A stretch of 64,000 nucleotides of DNA. Origin: Glaciecola sp041380235 (GTDB lineage: Bacteria > Pseudomonadota > Gammaproteobacteria > Enterobacterales > Alteromonadaceae). The DNA lies in assembly GCF_041380235.1 (NCBI RefSeq), contig NZ_JBGIYY010000017.1, positions 1 to 64,000 of the forward strand. The letters are read 5' to 3'. The first letter of the stretch is position 1. Each line of letters opens with the position of its first letter. The notes below the pieces were generated by a model that was not told where the DNA came from, searched no databases, and was given only the letters and a program-made list of their open reading frames with translations. The position numbers were made by a program, and so were the translations under genes. Shown piece by piece: positions 7,945-16,964 of the stretch.

Positions 7945-8072
7945 TTGTTCAGCTCAAAAAAATCCGTATCATACGCAGCAATTACGAAGTAGACAGGAAT
8001 TTGTTTGTTCGTGTTTCATGGAATCCCTTCCGTTGATTATTTTTTGCCCGTACTGTGTACGGGCTTTTTTTT
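7945..8072 (+). ncRNA. Candidate small RNA, ybgC-ruvB gap
   Basis: The 466-base gap 7817-8282 has no convincing gene. On the plus strand, TTGTTC (7945-7950) and TATCAT (7967-7972) are 16 bases apart and could start an RNA near 7979. A strong terminator ends at about 8072, giving roughly 95 bases. No gene upstream on this strand needs that terminator, as both neighbours are on the minus strand. A 60-codon frame at 7940-8122 runs through the terminator and looks like chance. The rest of the gap (8073-8282) shows nothing I can support. Confidence 0.45.
8046..8072 (+). terminator. Strong rho-independent terminator
   Basis: GCCCGTAC (8046-8053) and GTACGGGC (8057-8064) form a perfect eight-base stem with loop TGT, followed by eight T on the plus strand. 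It is orphan with respect to known genes, as ybgC points away from it and ruvB points toward it from the other strand. Confidence 0.85.
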
Positions 8073-8282
8073 GCCTGATACTGATACATTATGATCGATT
8101 GCTGTACCTACAAACCCCGTAAAAATACACATTTAATCCAAAAGCTACGATGATATTCAGCTCGCCAGTTATGCATGCGAAATCACCTTATGTGTGGCTA
8201 ATCATCATCGCCTTTTAAGCTATGGGCTGCAACTACCCGATAAATTGCCATGCTGTGTTTTAATAACTGACATCTTTGAGGC

Positions 8283-9287
8283 TTATTTTTTTACCGTAAA
8301 GCCTAAGTGTAAGTAAGCATGATCGGTAGCAATCCGTCCTCGTGGCGTGCGTTGCAAAAAGCCCTGCTGAATCAAAAATGGCTCAATCACATCTTCAATA
8401 GTTTCTTTTTCTTCGCCTATTGCCGCGGCGACATTGTCAAGACCTACTGGACCGCCGGAAAACTTCTCGATAATAGCGAGCAAGAGTTTACGATCCATAA
8501 AATCGAAGCCCTGCTTGTCGACGTCAAGCATGTTTAAGGCACTGGAGGCAACTTCTGCTGTGATTTCACCGTTTGCTTTTACTTCGGCGTAATCTCTTAC
8601 TCTGCGCAACAAGCGATTGGCAATCCGCGGCGTACCGCGGCTGCGCTTTGCAATCTCTACCGCGCCTTGCGGATGCATATTCAAATTTAGATACGATGCA
8701 CTTCGCTCAACAATGTTGGTTAAGTCTTTCACGTTATAGAACTCTAAGCGCTGCACAATCCCAAAGCGGTCGCGCAAAGGTGAGGTAAGTGAGCCTGCAC
8801 GTGTGGTGGCACCGATCAATGTAAAAGGGGGCAACTCTAATTTAATGGAGCGCGCTGACGGCCCCTCACCTATCATGATGTCTAACTGATAATCTTCCAT
8901 AGCTGGGTAGAGTATTTCTTCAACCACAGGGCTTAAGCGATGTATCTCATCAATAAACAATACATCGTTCTCTTCTAAGTTGGTTAGCAGCGCCGCTAAA
9001 TCCCCTGCTTTCTCAAGGACAGGGCCAGAGGTAGTTTTGATGCTAACGCCCATTTCATTAGCAACGATATTCGCCAAGGTGGTTTTACCTAAGCCTGGAG
9101 GACCAAAGATTAATAAATGATCGAGGGCATCTTCACGTTTACGAGCCGCCTCTATAAAAATTTCCATTTGCTCACACACGTGATCTTGCCCGGCATAGTC
9201 GCTAAGCATTTTCGGGCGTATGGCTCTGTCGACCGCTTCATCTTCGTTTTGCGCTTGGGGCTGTGTAATTCGGTCGGCTTCTATCAT
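8283..9287 (-). CDS. ruvB: Holliday junction helicase subunit RuvB
   Basis: RuvB is the hexameric AAA+ motor that drives branch migration at RuvA-bound Holliday junctions. The 334 residues carry Walker A (GPPGLGKTTLA) near 65, Walker B with DEIHRLSP, sensor 1 (LIGATTRAG), the arginine finger region LRDRFG, and a C-terminal winged helix (DVIEPFLIQQGFLQRTPRGR) for DNA contact. It lies 23 bases after ruvA in ruvC-ruvA-ruvB. Confidence 0.98.
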   Translation of the reverse strand: MIEADRITQPQAQNEDEAVDRAIRPKMLSDYAGQDHVCEQMEIFIEAARKREDALDHLLIFGPPGLGKTTLANIVANEMGVSIKTTSGPVLEKAGDLAALLTNLEENDVLFIDEIHRLSPVVEEILYPAMEDYQLDIMIGEGPSARSIKLELPPFTLIGATTRAGSLTSPLRDRFGIVQRLEFYNVKDLTNIVERSASYLNLNMHPQGAVEIAKRSRGTPRIANRLLRRVRDYAEVKANGEITAEVASSALNMLDVDKQGFDFMDRKLLLAIIEKFSGGPVGLDNVAAAIGEEKETIEDVIEPFLIQQGFLQRTPRGRIATDHAYLHLGFTVKK

Positions 9288-9310
9288 GCTCTTCTCTGCT
9301 TAGTATTCAC

Positions 9311-9934
9311 TTACACCATCGCTTTTAAGGCGTCGCGTATTAATTGCTCACTGCTAGCATCTTCTGTAAACACATTTCTAATTGATGTTTCAGCCTGAGC
9401 GCGCTTATAACCAAGTGCCACTAGTGCACCGATTGCCTCGTCTTTTGCAGAAGCAACAGGCGCTAAAATAGGCGTAGCTTCAATAGGGTTGTGCATCGTC
9501 GAATTGCTATAATTTGCACTGGGCGCTTCAATGTCTTTTAACTTATCTTTGAGCTCAACCACTAAACGCTCTGCTGTCTTTTTACCGACTCCTGGCATTT
9601 TAACCAAGGCCGTAATATCTTCGTGCAACACCGCTTGCATAAATTGTCCGGCAGACATACCCGACAATATCGTACAGGCTAATTTTGGCCCAACGCCATT
9701 CGCTTTGATGAGTACTCTAAACAAGCTTCGCTCTTGACGGTCAGTAAACCCAAACAATAGCTGTGCGTCTTCTCGCACCACAAAGTGAGTGTAAAGCGTG
9801 ACTTCTGCTTGAAGCTCTGGAAGCTGATAAAAGCTAGTCATAGGGAGCTGAACTTCATAGCCAACCCCGCCTACATCCAAAAGAATATCAGGAGGTAGCT
9901 TTTCGATGATGATACCGCGTAAGCGTCCAATCAT
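9311..9934 (-). CDS. ruvA: Holliday junction protein RuvA
   Basis: RuvA forms a tetramer that binds the four-way junction and loads RuvB. The 207 residues show the N-terminal OB-fold (MIGRLRGIIIEK, LDVGGVGYEVQ), two helix-hairpin-helix motifs (LIKANGVGPKLA and LVKMPGVGKKTAERLV), and a C-terminal three-helix RuvB-binding domain (DEAIGALVALGYKRAQAE). It starts 13 bases after ruvC. Confidence 0.98.
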   Translation of the reverse strand: MIGRLRGIIIEKLPPDILLDVGGVGYEVQLPMTSFYQLPELQAEVTLYTHFVVREDAQLLFGFTDRQERSLFRVLIKANGVGPKLACTILSGMSAGQFMQAVLHEDITALVKMPGVGKKTAERLVVELKDKLKDIEAPSANYSNSTMHNPIEATPILAPVASAKDEAIGALVALGYKRAQAETSIRNVFTEDASSEQLIRDALKAMV

Positions 9935-9947
9935 TGTGTGTCTGCGC

Positions 9948-10472
9948 TCATTTTCGTAGTCGTCCTCTTACGGTTTTGCTTGCCTGACCAGACATCCTGA
10001 TCATGCTTTGTTCAGTATGCAAGTGACAAAGGGCAACTGCAAGTGCATCTGCCGCATCGGCCTGCGGCGTTTTACCTAATTTAAGTAAATACGTCACCAT
10101 GTGCTGAACTTGGGTTTTATCAGCAGAGCCAGTGCCCACCACCGATTGCTTTATTTGCCGCGCGGAATATTCAAATACCGGCAGTTCGTGGCTTGTTCCC
10201 GCTACAATTGCCGCGCCGCGAGCTTGCCCAAGTTTAAGCGCCGAATCGGCATTTTTTGCCATAAACACTTGTTCAATAGCAAATTGGGTAGGCTGAAACT
10301 GACGAATAATTTCGTTCACACCGGTAAATACATTATGCAATCGTGAGGCTAGATTTTCATCTTGCACGCGTATGCAGCCGCTGGCCAAATATTCGGCTTT
10401 GTTTGCCACCACCCGAATAACACCGTAACCGGTAATACGTGAGCCAGGGTCAATACCCAATATGATTTTCAT
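9948..10472 (-). CDS. ruvC: Holliday junction resolvase RuvC
   Basis: RuvC is the dimeric endonuclease that cuts Holliday junctions. The 174 residues show the RNase-H-like acidic residues in GIDPGSR (Asp7), FAIEQVF (Glu) and DAADALAVALCH (two Asp) at the expected spacings. Its ATG overlaps the nudB stop by four bases (ATGA), so the two genes are probably translated together. Confidence 0.98.
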   Translation of the reverse strand: MKIILGIDPGSRITGYGVIRVVANKAEYLASGCIRVQDENLASRLHNVFTGVNEIIRQFQPTQFAIEQVFMAKNADSALKLGQARGAAIVAGTSHELPVFEYSARQIKQSVVGTGSADKTQVQHMVTYLLKLGKTPQADAADALAVALCHLHTEQSMIRMSGQASKTVRGRLRK

Positions 10473-10909
10473 GTGCGCTCCGGCACAAACTTATCAATGG
10501 CCAAGCGATTAGTCGCCGACCACACTTTTTTAAGGGCGTCTGATTTTTTAAGCCATTGATAGCTTAGATGCTCGGTCAGCGAAATACTTGCAGCCTCACT
10601 AACCTGAGCACAAAACACGTGCTCATTGTTATATTGGGTACCTTCAGGATAGCGATATAGCCACTGCTGGCGAATTTTATATTGATTGATGTGGCGGCAG
10701 TCACCAATTTCGTGCAGGGCAAAGTTAAGCTGCATGCCGGTTTCTTCTGCGACTTCGCGATATGCGGTTTGAATAGGACTTTCACCAAGTTCAATGGTGC
10801 CGGTAACCGACTGCCAAAAGTCTGCGTCGTCGTCACGCTGCAAGAGCAGCACGTTCGATGCGGGGCTAAACAGCACCACCAACACAGACTCAGGCCGTTT
10901 TAATGCCAT
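10469..10909 (-). CDS. nudB: Dihydroneopterin triphosphate diphosphatase NudB
   Basis: NudB removes pyrophosphate from dihydroneopterin triphosphate in folate synthesis. The 146 residues carry one Nudix box, from GTIELGESPIQTA to REVAEETGM (G-x5-E-x7-REVxEExG), near residues 36-60. It lies directly after aspS and overlaps ruvC, the same aspS-nudB-ruv order as E. coli, which supports NudB over a generic Nudix enzyme. Confidence 0.92.
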   Translation of the reverse strand: MALKRPESVLVVLFSPASNVLLLQRDDDADFWQSVTGTIELGESPIQTAYREVAEETGMQLNFALHEIGDCRHINQYKIRQQWLYRYPEGTQYNNEHVFCAQVSEAASISLTEHLSYQWLKKSDALKKVWSATNRLAIDKFVPERT

Positions 10910-12670
10910 CTACTTTTTATTGGCCGTAGAAACAATCGCCAGCTCTTCTAGCTGCTGCGGATTGGCTTTGCCTGGCGCACCAGTGAGTGGACACGCAGCG
11001 GTTGTGGTTTTTGGAAAGGCCATCACGTCGCGAATAGAATCGGCGCCTAACATCAACATTAATAAGCGATCTAAGCCAAACGCTAAGCCAGCGTGCGGTG
11101 GCGTACCATATTTTAAGGCCTCTAATAAAAAGCCGAATTTCTCTTGGGCTTCTTGCTCACCAATGCCCAATAGTTCAAACACAAGAGACTGCATGTGCAT
11201 ATCGTGAATACGCGCCGAGCCGCCGCCCAATTCAACGCCATTCAAAACCATATCATAAGCGTTCGAAAGCGCCGTTTCTGGTGAGCTTTTAAGAGCGTCT
11301 AAGTCGCTATCACGGGGAGCGGTAAAGGGGTGATGCAGAGCATGCAGGCGGCCATCGACCTTTTCAAACATAGGAAAATCGACCACCCAGAGTGGTTTCC
11401 AATCGCCTTGCAAAAGGTCAAAGTCTTTACCGAGTTTGAGTCTCAGTGCGCCGAGTGCTTCAGTTACCACCTGATTGCTGTCGGCACCAAACAATAAGAT
11501 GTCACCGTCTTTTGCTTTTGTAAGTTCAAGCAGTTGTTTAACACTTTGCTCAGAGAAGAACTTCAATACCGGTGACTGAATGCCTTCCATACCTTTTGCC
11601 ACTTCATTGATTTTCATCCATGCGAGACCTTTTGCTCCATAGATGCCGGCAAACTCGGCGTACTGATCGAGTTGCTTACGCGATAAACTAATCCCACCAG
11701 GCACACAGATAGCCGCAACTCGGCCATTTGCATCATTTGCGGGGCCGCTAAAAACTTTAAACTCGATGTCTTTAACAATGTCTGCTACGTCGATTATTTC
11801 TAGGGGATTACGCAGGTCAGGCTTGTCACTGCCATACCGTTTCATGGCCTCGGCGTAGGTCATCCGTGGAAAGTCACCTAAATCGACGTTCATCATTTTT
11901 TGGAATAAATCGCGGATCAGCCCTTCGGTGATGGCCATCACACCATCTGCATCTAAAAATGAAGTTTCGATATCTATTTGTGTGAATTCGGGTTGACGAT
12001 CAGCTCGTAAGTCCTCATCTCTGAAACACTTAACAATTTGATAATACTTATCCATCCCGCTCATCATGAGCAGTTGCTTAAATAACTGTGGAGACTGTGG
12101 TAGCGCGAAAAATTCGCCTTTGTGAGTACGGCTAGGCACCAAATAATCACGCGCACCTTCAGGCGTTGCCGCGGTAAGTATTGGCGTCTCTATATCTAAA
12201 AATTCATGGGCTTCAAGGTAGCGTCTTACCGCGCCGGTGACTTTACTGCGAAACACTAAGCGCTCTGTCATAATCGGACGGCGCAAATCTAAATAACGAT
12301 ATTTTAGGCGCTGCTCTTCACTGTTTTCTTGATTCCAATCGAGGGGAAGCGCAGGCGCACGGTTGATAATAAGCACTTCTTTGCCGAGTACTTCTATTTC
12401 GCCTGTGCGCATATCTTTGTTAACTTGACTGTCAGGGCGTGCTCGCACAAGACCGATGATTTCAATACAGAATTCATTTCGTAATTCTGAGGCATTAGCA
12501 AAAGCCGCTTCGGTATCCGGATCGATAACAACTTGTAATATGCCTTCGCGGTCGCGCAGGTCAATAAATATCACGCCGCCTAAGTCGCGACGCTTATTCA
12601 CCCAGCCTTTTAGGGTGACGGTTTGTCCAATATATTGTTTATCGATTCTTCCACAGTAATCAGTGCGCAT
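10910..12670 (-). CDS. aspS: Aspartate-tRNA ligase AspS
   Basis: AspS charges tRNA-Asp. The 586 residues show the N-terminal OB-fold anticodon domain (VTLKGWVNKRRDLGGVIFIDLRD), class II motif 2 around CFRDEDLRADRQPEFTQID, the bacterial GAD insertion at about 290-400, and motif 3 GLAFGLDRLLMLM near the end. Length and content fit bacterial AspRS. The ATG at 12670 gives the usual MRTDYCG start. Confidence 0.98.
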   Translation of the reverse strand: MRTDYCGRIDKQYIGQTVTLKGWVNKRRDLGGVIFIDLRDREGILQVVIDPDTEAAFANASELRNEFCIEIIGLVRARPDSQVNKDMRTGEIEVLGKEVLIINRAPALPLDWNQENSEEQRLKYRYLDLRRPIMTERLVFRSKVTGAVRRYLEAHEFLDIETPILTAATPEGARDYLVPSRTHKGEFFALPQSPQLFKQLLMMSGMDKYYQIVKCFRDEDLRADRQPEFTQIDIETSFLDADGVMAITEGLIRDLFQKMMNVDLGDFPRMTYAEAMKRYGSDKPDLRNPLEIIDVADIVKDIEFKVFSGPANDANGRVAAICVPGGISLSRKQLDQYAEFAGIYGAKGLAWMKINEVAKGMEGIQSPVLKFFSEQSVKQLLELTKAKDGDILLFGADSNQVVTEALGALRLKLGKDFDLLQGDWKPLWVVDFPMFEKVDGRLHALHHPFTAPRDSDLDALKSSPETALSNAYDMVLNGVELGGGSARIHDMHMQSLVFELLGIGEQEAQEKFGFLLEALKYGTPPHAGLAFGLDRLLMLMLGADSIRDVMAFPKTTTAACPLTGAPGKANPQQLEELAIVSTANKK

Positions 12671-12751
12671 TTAATTGCCTTTGTTCTTATCTTTTGAGTG
12701 CTGGCACAGGCCAAGTTAACTATCTGGCATAGCAGATAATCCAAGCGCCGT

Positions 12752-12780
12752 AGTATAAACCAAAGCGGCTCAATGCAAAA
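12752..12780 (-). promoter_or_regulatory. Possible promoter of aspS
   Basis: On the minus strand a good -10 hexamer TATACT (12752-12757) is followed by a GC-rich discriminator. The -35 is less clear: TTTTGC at a 17-base spacing or TTGCAT at 15. The rest of the gap up to 12945 shows no supported gene. Confidence 0.4.
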
Positions 12781-12945
12781 CGCTACAGGGATAATAAATG
12801 TGCTTAATTTAGGAAGGTGAGTAGTGGTTGCTGAATTCGCTCTACAATCTGCAATTTTTGAGCTTTCAGATAAGCTCGGTGACTTTCATCAATACCCGTA
12901 AATCGCGCTCAACAGTCATCGCAAAATCACGCTGAGCACTGCGCT

Positions 12946-14004
12946 CTATTGCGCATCAAAACAGATTACATGCTCGATACTCAGGCGTATTCCAAAAGAC
13001 TCACCAATGTGATGATCATGATGACTTGGCGCCAAGCATAGTACCTGCTCTGAAAAGTTCGGCAGGGCCAAACGGTACAAAATGTGCGCGCCACGAAAAC
13101 GCCGATCTACAACCAAGGCTTTTAGCGGACTGTCGTCTTGGTGGGTAATATCGTCGGGCCGAACGAGCACCGAAAGCTTCTGACCTTCTGTATAATTTTG
13201 CTCAAGGGGCAGTGCAAACCTGCCCAGTTGAGAATTAACGTAATATCTACTGGCGTATTCAGGGTCAGTCACTACTTCCCCAGATATAAACGTACTCTCA
13301 CCAATAAAATTTGCGACAAAGGGCGTGTTTGGCTCGTGATATAAATCATAAGGGCTGGCCCACTGTTGGCAGTGCCCCTGCGCAAAAATTCCGATCTTGT
13401 CGGCAAAGGCAAACGCTTCTTGCTGATCGTGGGTAACTAACAAGGCCGTGATCCCCAAGCGTTTAATGATGTCTCGTACCTCAACCGCTACTTTTTCGCG
13501 AAGCTCTGGGTCGAGGCTTGAAAAGGGTTCGTCTAGTAATAGCAGCCTTGGATTAGGCGCAACCGAGCGCGCAATAGCTACGCGCTGTTGCTGTCCGCCC
13601 GAAAGCTGATTCGGATAGGCTTGGGCAAATTCTGCAAGTCCGACTCTATCGATGTTCTCTAAGGCCGTTTTACGACGAGTTTGTTTAGATAAGCGGTGCA
13701 GACCGTATTCCACATTTTCTAACACGGTCATGTGCGGAAATAACGCAAAATCTTGAAACACTACACCTACTTCTCTTTGATCTGGGGAAAAGTTCACAGT
13801 ACCGCTGGCAACACAAATATCGTCGAGATATATATCTCCACTTTGCTGACGATGAAAGCCAGCAATCGCTTGTAAAAGGGTGGTTTTACCGCAGCCAGAC
13901 GGCCCTAAGATACAGCCAATCTCGCCTTTGTTGAGGCTTAAGTTTATGTCGTTTAACACTGAGGTCTCGCCATAAGCTAGTTCAATATTTTGTAGACGAA
14001 GCAT
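12946..14004 (-). CDS. fbpC: Iron(III) ABC transporter ATPase, FbpC-like
   Basis: This is the cytoplasmic ATPase of an FbpABC-type ferric iron importer. The 352 residues contain Walker A GPSGCGKTTLL, Q-loop VVFQDFALFPH, signature LSGGQQQRVAIARS, Walker B LLLLDEPFSSLD and the H-loop in LLVTHDQQEA. A C-terminal TOBE-like regulatory region follows from about residue 240. It lies two bases after the permease gene. The domain set is shared with spermidine and sulfate ATPases; substrate is inferred from fbpA and the Fur-like sites. Confidence 0.88.
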   Translation of the reverse strand: MLRLQNIELAYGETSVLNDINLSLNKGEIGCILGPSGCGKTTLLQAIAGFHRQQSGDIYLDDICVASGTVNFSPDQREVGVVFQDFALFPHMTVLENVEYGLHRLSKQTRRKTALENIDRVGLAEFAQAYPNQLSGGQQQRVAIARSVAPNPRLLLLDEPFSSLDPELREKVAVEVRDIIKRLGITALLVTHDQQEAFAFADKIGIFAQGHCQQWASPYDLYHEPNTPFVANFIGESTFISGEVVTDPEYASRYYVNSQLGRFALPLEQNYTEGQKLSVLVRPDDITHQDDSPLKALVVDRRFRGAHILYRLALPNFSEQVLCLAPSHHDHHIGESFGIRLSIEHVICFDAQ

Positions 14005-14006
14005 CT

Positions 14007-15623
14007 TTATACACTCGATTTATTCAATTGACGGGTTAAAAATATGACCGGCAGCAGACCCACAATCACAATGCTAATCGCAGGCAACGCTGCATCAAGT
14101 AGTCGTTCATCTGACGCCAACTCATAGGCTCTTACGGCCAGCGTATTAAAATTAAACGGCCGCAGTACTAAAGTAGCTGGAAGCTCTTTAAGAATATCGA
14201 CAAACACCAGCAGAAGAGCGCTGATGACGCTAGCCGATAACAGGGGTAGATGTATTTTGCGAAACATTCTGAACAATCCACCGTGCAGACTCAATGCGGC
14301 ATAATCGAGCTTTTGCGGCAAGCGCGCAAAGCCGGTTTCAGTATTTTGTAGAGCGACGCTAGCAAAACGAATTGCGTAAGCAAAAATTAGCGTGGCGATC
14401 GTGCCCGAGAGTATCAATCCGGGTCGGTAATCAAACCATTCAAGGGTAAAACGATTAAATGCCTTGTCGGCCCAACCGGTAACAATCAGCACGCCAACTG
14501 CAATAACAATCCCTGGCACCGCATAGCCTAAACTGAGCATTTGCTCAGAATACTTCAGCGAGCGCTTACCCGTTATTCGTTTAGCGTACGATACCAAAAG
14601 CGCTAATGCGACAATAATCAATGCTCCAGCGAAGGCCAATAAAAATGAGTTTTTTACCAAACCTAAAAAGTCGGACAAGTCGCCAACGGAGGCATACTGA
14701 ACGCTCCAGCTTAGCAGTTGTAAAAACGGAATGATAAAACCAAAAACAGCGGGCAATAAACACAGCAAAAATACGCCCATTGCCACCGGCCCTTTGAGTC
14801 TTTGTCGTTGAGCGCCAGCATGCTCACGCGACTGAAATTTTGAGGCGTCCCGCCTGCTGTGTTTTTCAAGTACTAACAGCACTAACACAAACATACAAAG
14901 CACTGTGGAAAGCTGAGCAGCGCCTTGAATGTTGCCCATACCAAACCAAGTTCTGAATATACCAGTGGTAAAGGTGCTTATCCCAAAGTAAGCCACGGTG
15001 CCATAATCAGCTAGCGCCTCCATCATGGCTAAAGTTGCACCGGTAATTATGGCGGGGCGCGCCAGCGGCAGTGACACTTTCAATGCGTGTTGCCAGCGTG
15101 TATAACCCGCCAGTTCACTGACTTTTTGATAGCTGTAGGATTGCTCAGCAAAAGCAGTTCGGGCAAGAATGTAAACATAAGGATATAACACTAAAACCAT
15201 CATAATAATGGCGCCCGAAAGTGAACGAATATCCCAAAACCAGTAATCGCCGCGGCTCCATCCAAAGGTCTCGCGCAGTAAGATCTGCACAGGCCCAGCA
15301 AAGTCGAGTAAACCTGTATAAGTATAAGCAATGATATAAGCCGGCATGGCAAGGGGCAGCAATATTAACCAGCTAAGGATAGACTTGCCGACAAAGTCAA
15401 AGTTAACCATCAGATACGCTAAAGAACTGCCGATCACGATAGTGCCGAGCCCGACCCCCAAGGCCAATAACAAACTGTTGCTGACATAGTCGCTAAAAAC
15501 CGTACTGAACAGATGCTCCCATAGGTCAACATCGATTGATAGGACGCTAGAAGCCACCACCGCCAGTGGCAATAGGACAATCGCCGATAGAGTGACAGTA
15601 GAAGCTACTAGCCATCGCTGCAT
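14007..15623 (-). CDS. fbpB: Iron(III) ABC transporter permease, FbpB-like
   Basis: This fused inner-membrane permease has two copies of the binding-protein-dependent transport domain. The 538 residues hold about 12 membrane helices. EAA-type loops that dock the ATPase are visible near VSELAGYTRWQHALKVSLPLARPAI (about 180-205) and again near LHGGLFRMFRKIHLPLL in the second half. Such double-domain permeases are normal for the FbpB family. It lies between the binding-protein and ATPase genes. Confidence 0.9.
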   Translation of the reverse strand: MQRWLVASTVTLSAIVLLPLAVVASSVLSIDVDLWEHLFSTVFSDYVSNSLLLALGVGLGTIVIGSSLAYLMVNFDFVGKSILSWLILLPLAMPAYIIAYTYTGLLDFAGPVQILLRETFGWSRGDYWFWDIRSLSGAIIMMVLVLYPYVYILARTAFAEQSYSYQKVSELAGYTRWQHALKVSLPLARPAIITGATLAMMEALADYGTVAYFGISTFTTGIFRTWFGMGNIQGAAQLSTVLCMFVLVLLVLEKHSRRDASKFQSREHAGAQRQRLKGPVAMGVFLLCLLPAVFGFIIPFLQLLSWSVQYASVGDLSDFLGLVKNSFLLAFAGALIIVALALLVSYAKRITGKRSLKYSEQMLSLGYAVPGIVIAVGVLIVTGWADKAFNRFTLEWFDYRPGLILSGTIATLIFAYAIRFASVALQNTETGFARLPQKLDYAALSLHGGLFRMFRKIHLPLLSASVISALLLVFVDILKELPATLVLRPFNFNTLAVRAYELASDERLLDAALPAISIVIVGLLPVIFLTRQLNKSSV

Positions 15624-15654
15624 AATTAAGTACGTCTACGCAATCGAATGATAG

Positions 15655-16665
15655 TTAACGCCAGCCTGCTTTATCCATCAAACGCAGCGCTTCGTCGTTT
15701 AGTGCACCCATTGTTTCTAAATCAACTTTTTGGGCGTCAAACTGACCAAATGAAGCGAGTTCATCGCTCCACTTTACGCCTTCAATAATAGGATACTCGT
15801 GATTTACCTCGGCATACCACTGCTGTGACTCTTGCTCCAGCATAAAGCTCAAAAGCGCCTGGGCCTGGGCTTTGTGCGGAGCGTATTTTGTGATCCCCGC
15901 GCCTGAAATATTAATATGCGTGCCATTTGCGTCTTGATCTGGCCAAATAACACCAACTTGCTGGGCAACAGCACGAGTAGCGGGGTCATCTGAAGTTAGC
16001 ATCCCACCGAGGTAATAAGTATTCGCAATCGCAATCGAACACTCGCCTGCTACCATTGCATTGATTTGATCTCTATCACCGCCTTTTGGAGAGCGCGCTA
16101 GATTATTTACAATCCCTTTGGCCCACTCAAGGGTTTGTTGTTCGCCGTCGAGGATGATCAGCGAAGCAATCATAGATTGATTGTAAATATTGCCCGAAGA
16201 GCGAATGCAAATTTGTTTGGCAAAACGAGCATCGGTCAAATCAGCTATAGAAGAAATGCTGTATGGGTCAGTTTTACCCTTCACATACATGATCGGACGG
16301 GCGCGCTTGGTCAGTGCAATCCAATGATTATCATCGGCGCGCAAAGACGCTGGTATATGGCGTAAAATCTCATCGCTGTTAATATCTTGAAGTAAACCGA
16401 GCTGATTGGCTCTCACTAACCTGCCGGCATCAGCCATGATGATCAGATCTGCCGGTGAAAGCTCGCCCTCTGCCTGCATACGGCTTATCAATGCATCACC
16501 ACTGCCGGTCACTAGGTTGACTTTTATGCCGGTCTGACTGGTAAACTTATCGAGCAATGGTTTGATCAGCGCCTCTTGACGACCCGAATAGACATTTACT
16601 TCTTCAGCAGATACTGCTGGAATAAACACACTCGCTAACATAGCTGCAACAATGAACTTTTTAAT
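15655..16665 (-). CDS. fbpA: Iron(III)-binding periplasmic protein, FbpA-like, possible ATT start
   Basis: This binding protein delivers ferric iron to FbpBC. From residue 2 it reads KKFIVAAMLASVFIPAVSA, a clean signal peptide, then EEVNVYSGRQEAL, the usual mature start. The twin tyrosines in NTYYLGGM are the family's iron ligands. The start is unusual. The signal peptide begins at an ATT codon (16663-16665), five bases after a perfect GGAGG. The only upstream ATG, at 16749, would add 28 residues in front of the signal peptide and place one Fur-like box inside the coding region. The Met inside the signal peptide would remove its positive charges. I therefore favour ATT, but a sequencing error or internal start is possible. 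Confidence 0.75.
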   Translation of the reverse strand: MKKFIVAAMLASVFIPAVSAEEVNVYSGRQEALIKPLLDKFTSQTGIKVNLVTGSGDALISRMQAEGELSPADLIIMADAGRLVRANQLGLLQDINSDEILRHIPASLRADDNHWIALTKRARPIMYVKGKTDPYSISSIADLTDARFAKQICIRSSGNIYNQSMIASLIILDGEQQTLEWAKGIVNNLARSPKGGDRDQINAMVAGECSIAIANTYYLGGMLTSDDPATRAVAQQVGVIWPDQDANGTHINISGAGITKYAPHKAQAQALLSFMLEQESQQWYAEVNHEYPIIEGVKWSDELASFGQFDAQKVDLETMGALNDEALRLMDKAGWR

Positions 16666-16705
16666 AACAACCTCCGCAGATTTAAATATGAGGGAACATC
16701 TTAAA

Positions 16706-16720
16706 TGATAATAAGTCTCA
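16706..16720. promoter_or_regulatory. Fur-box-like operator, proximal
   Basis: TGATAATAAGTCTCA matches the 7-1-7 Fur consensus TGATAATnATTATCA at 12 of 14 defined positions. It lies about 40 bases upstream of the fbpA ribosome-binding site, so iron-loaded Fur would repress the transporter. Confidence 0.6.
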
Positions 16721-16755
16721 ATTACAGAAATACTAGCACAAGCGATCACATTTAA

Positions 16756-16770
16756 TGATAATTAGCTTCA
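16756..16770. promoter_or_regulatory. Fur-box-like operator, distal
   Basis: TGATAATTAGCTTCA matches the 7-1-7 Fur consensus at 11 of 14 positions. Its left half is identical to that of the proximal site and lies exactly 50 bases from it, so two Fur dimers could bind about five helical turns apart. Confidence 0.5.
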
Positions 16771-16964
16771 AATCGAATTAGCAAATTCCGCAGATAAATA
16801 ACAAAACCGGCATTGCATAATCGACTATTACATACTCTACTATTGTGCGGTGTGATCCGCGTTACTCCTTTTAAATTCAAATGTTGGCTACTCAATCTGA
16901 TATTTGCAGACACCAACAACTTGGCACTAATTTTGAATACAACAGTTAGCAAGAGAGAACTAAT

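Noticed and set aside
7940..8122. A 60-codon plus-strand frame in the ybgC-ruvB gap
   Set aside because: It runs straight through a strong terminator stem, has no clear ribosome-binding site and looks non-protein in composition. A small RNA explains the signals better.
8121..8300. Open plus-strand frame of about 59 codons reaching into ruvB
   Set aside because: There is no start codon after the upstream stop, and it ends antisense to ruvB. No family resemblance.
12830..12945. Short minus-strand frame after fbpC (around MTVERDLRVLMK)
   Set aside because: Too short, no ribosome-binding site and no recognisable family. It may be chance.
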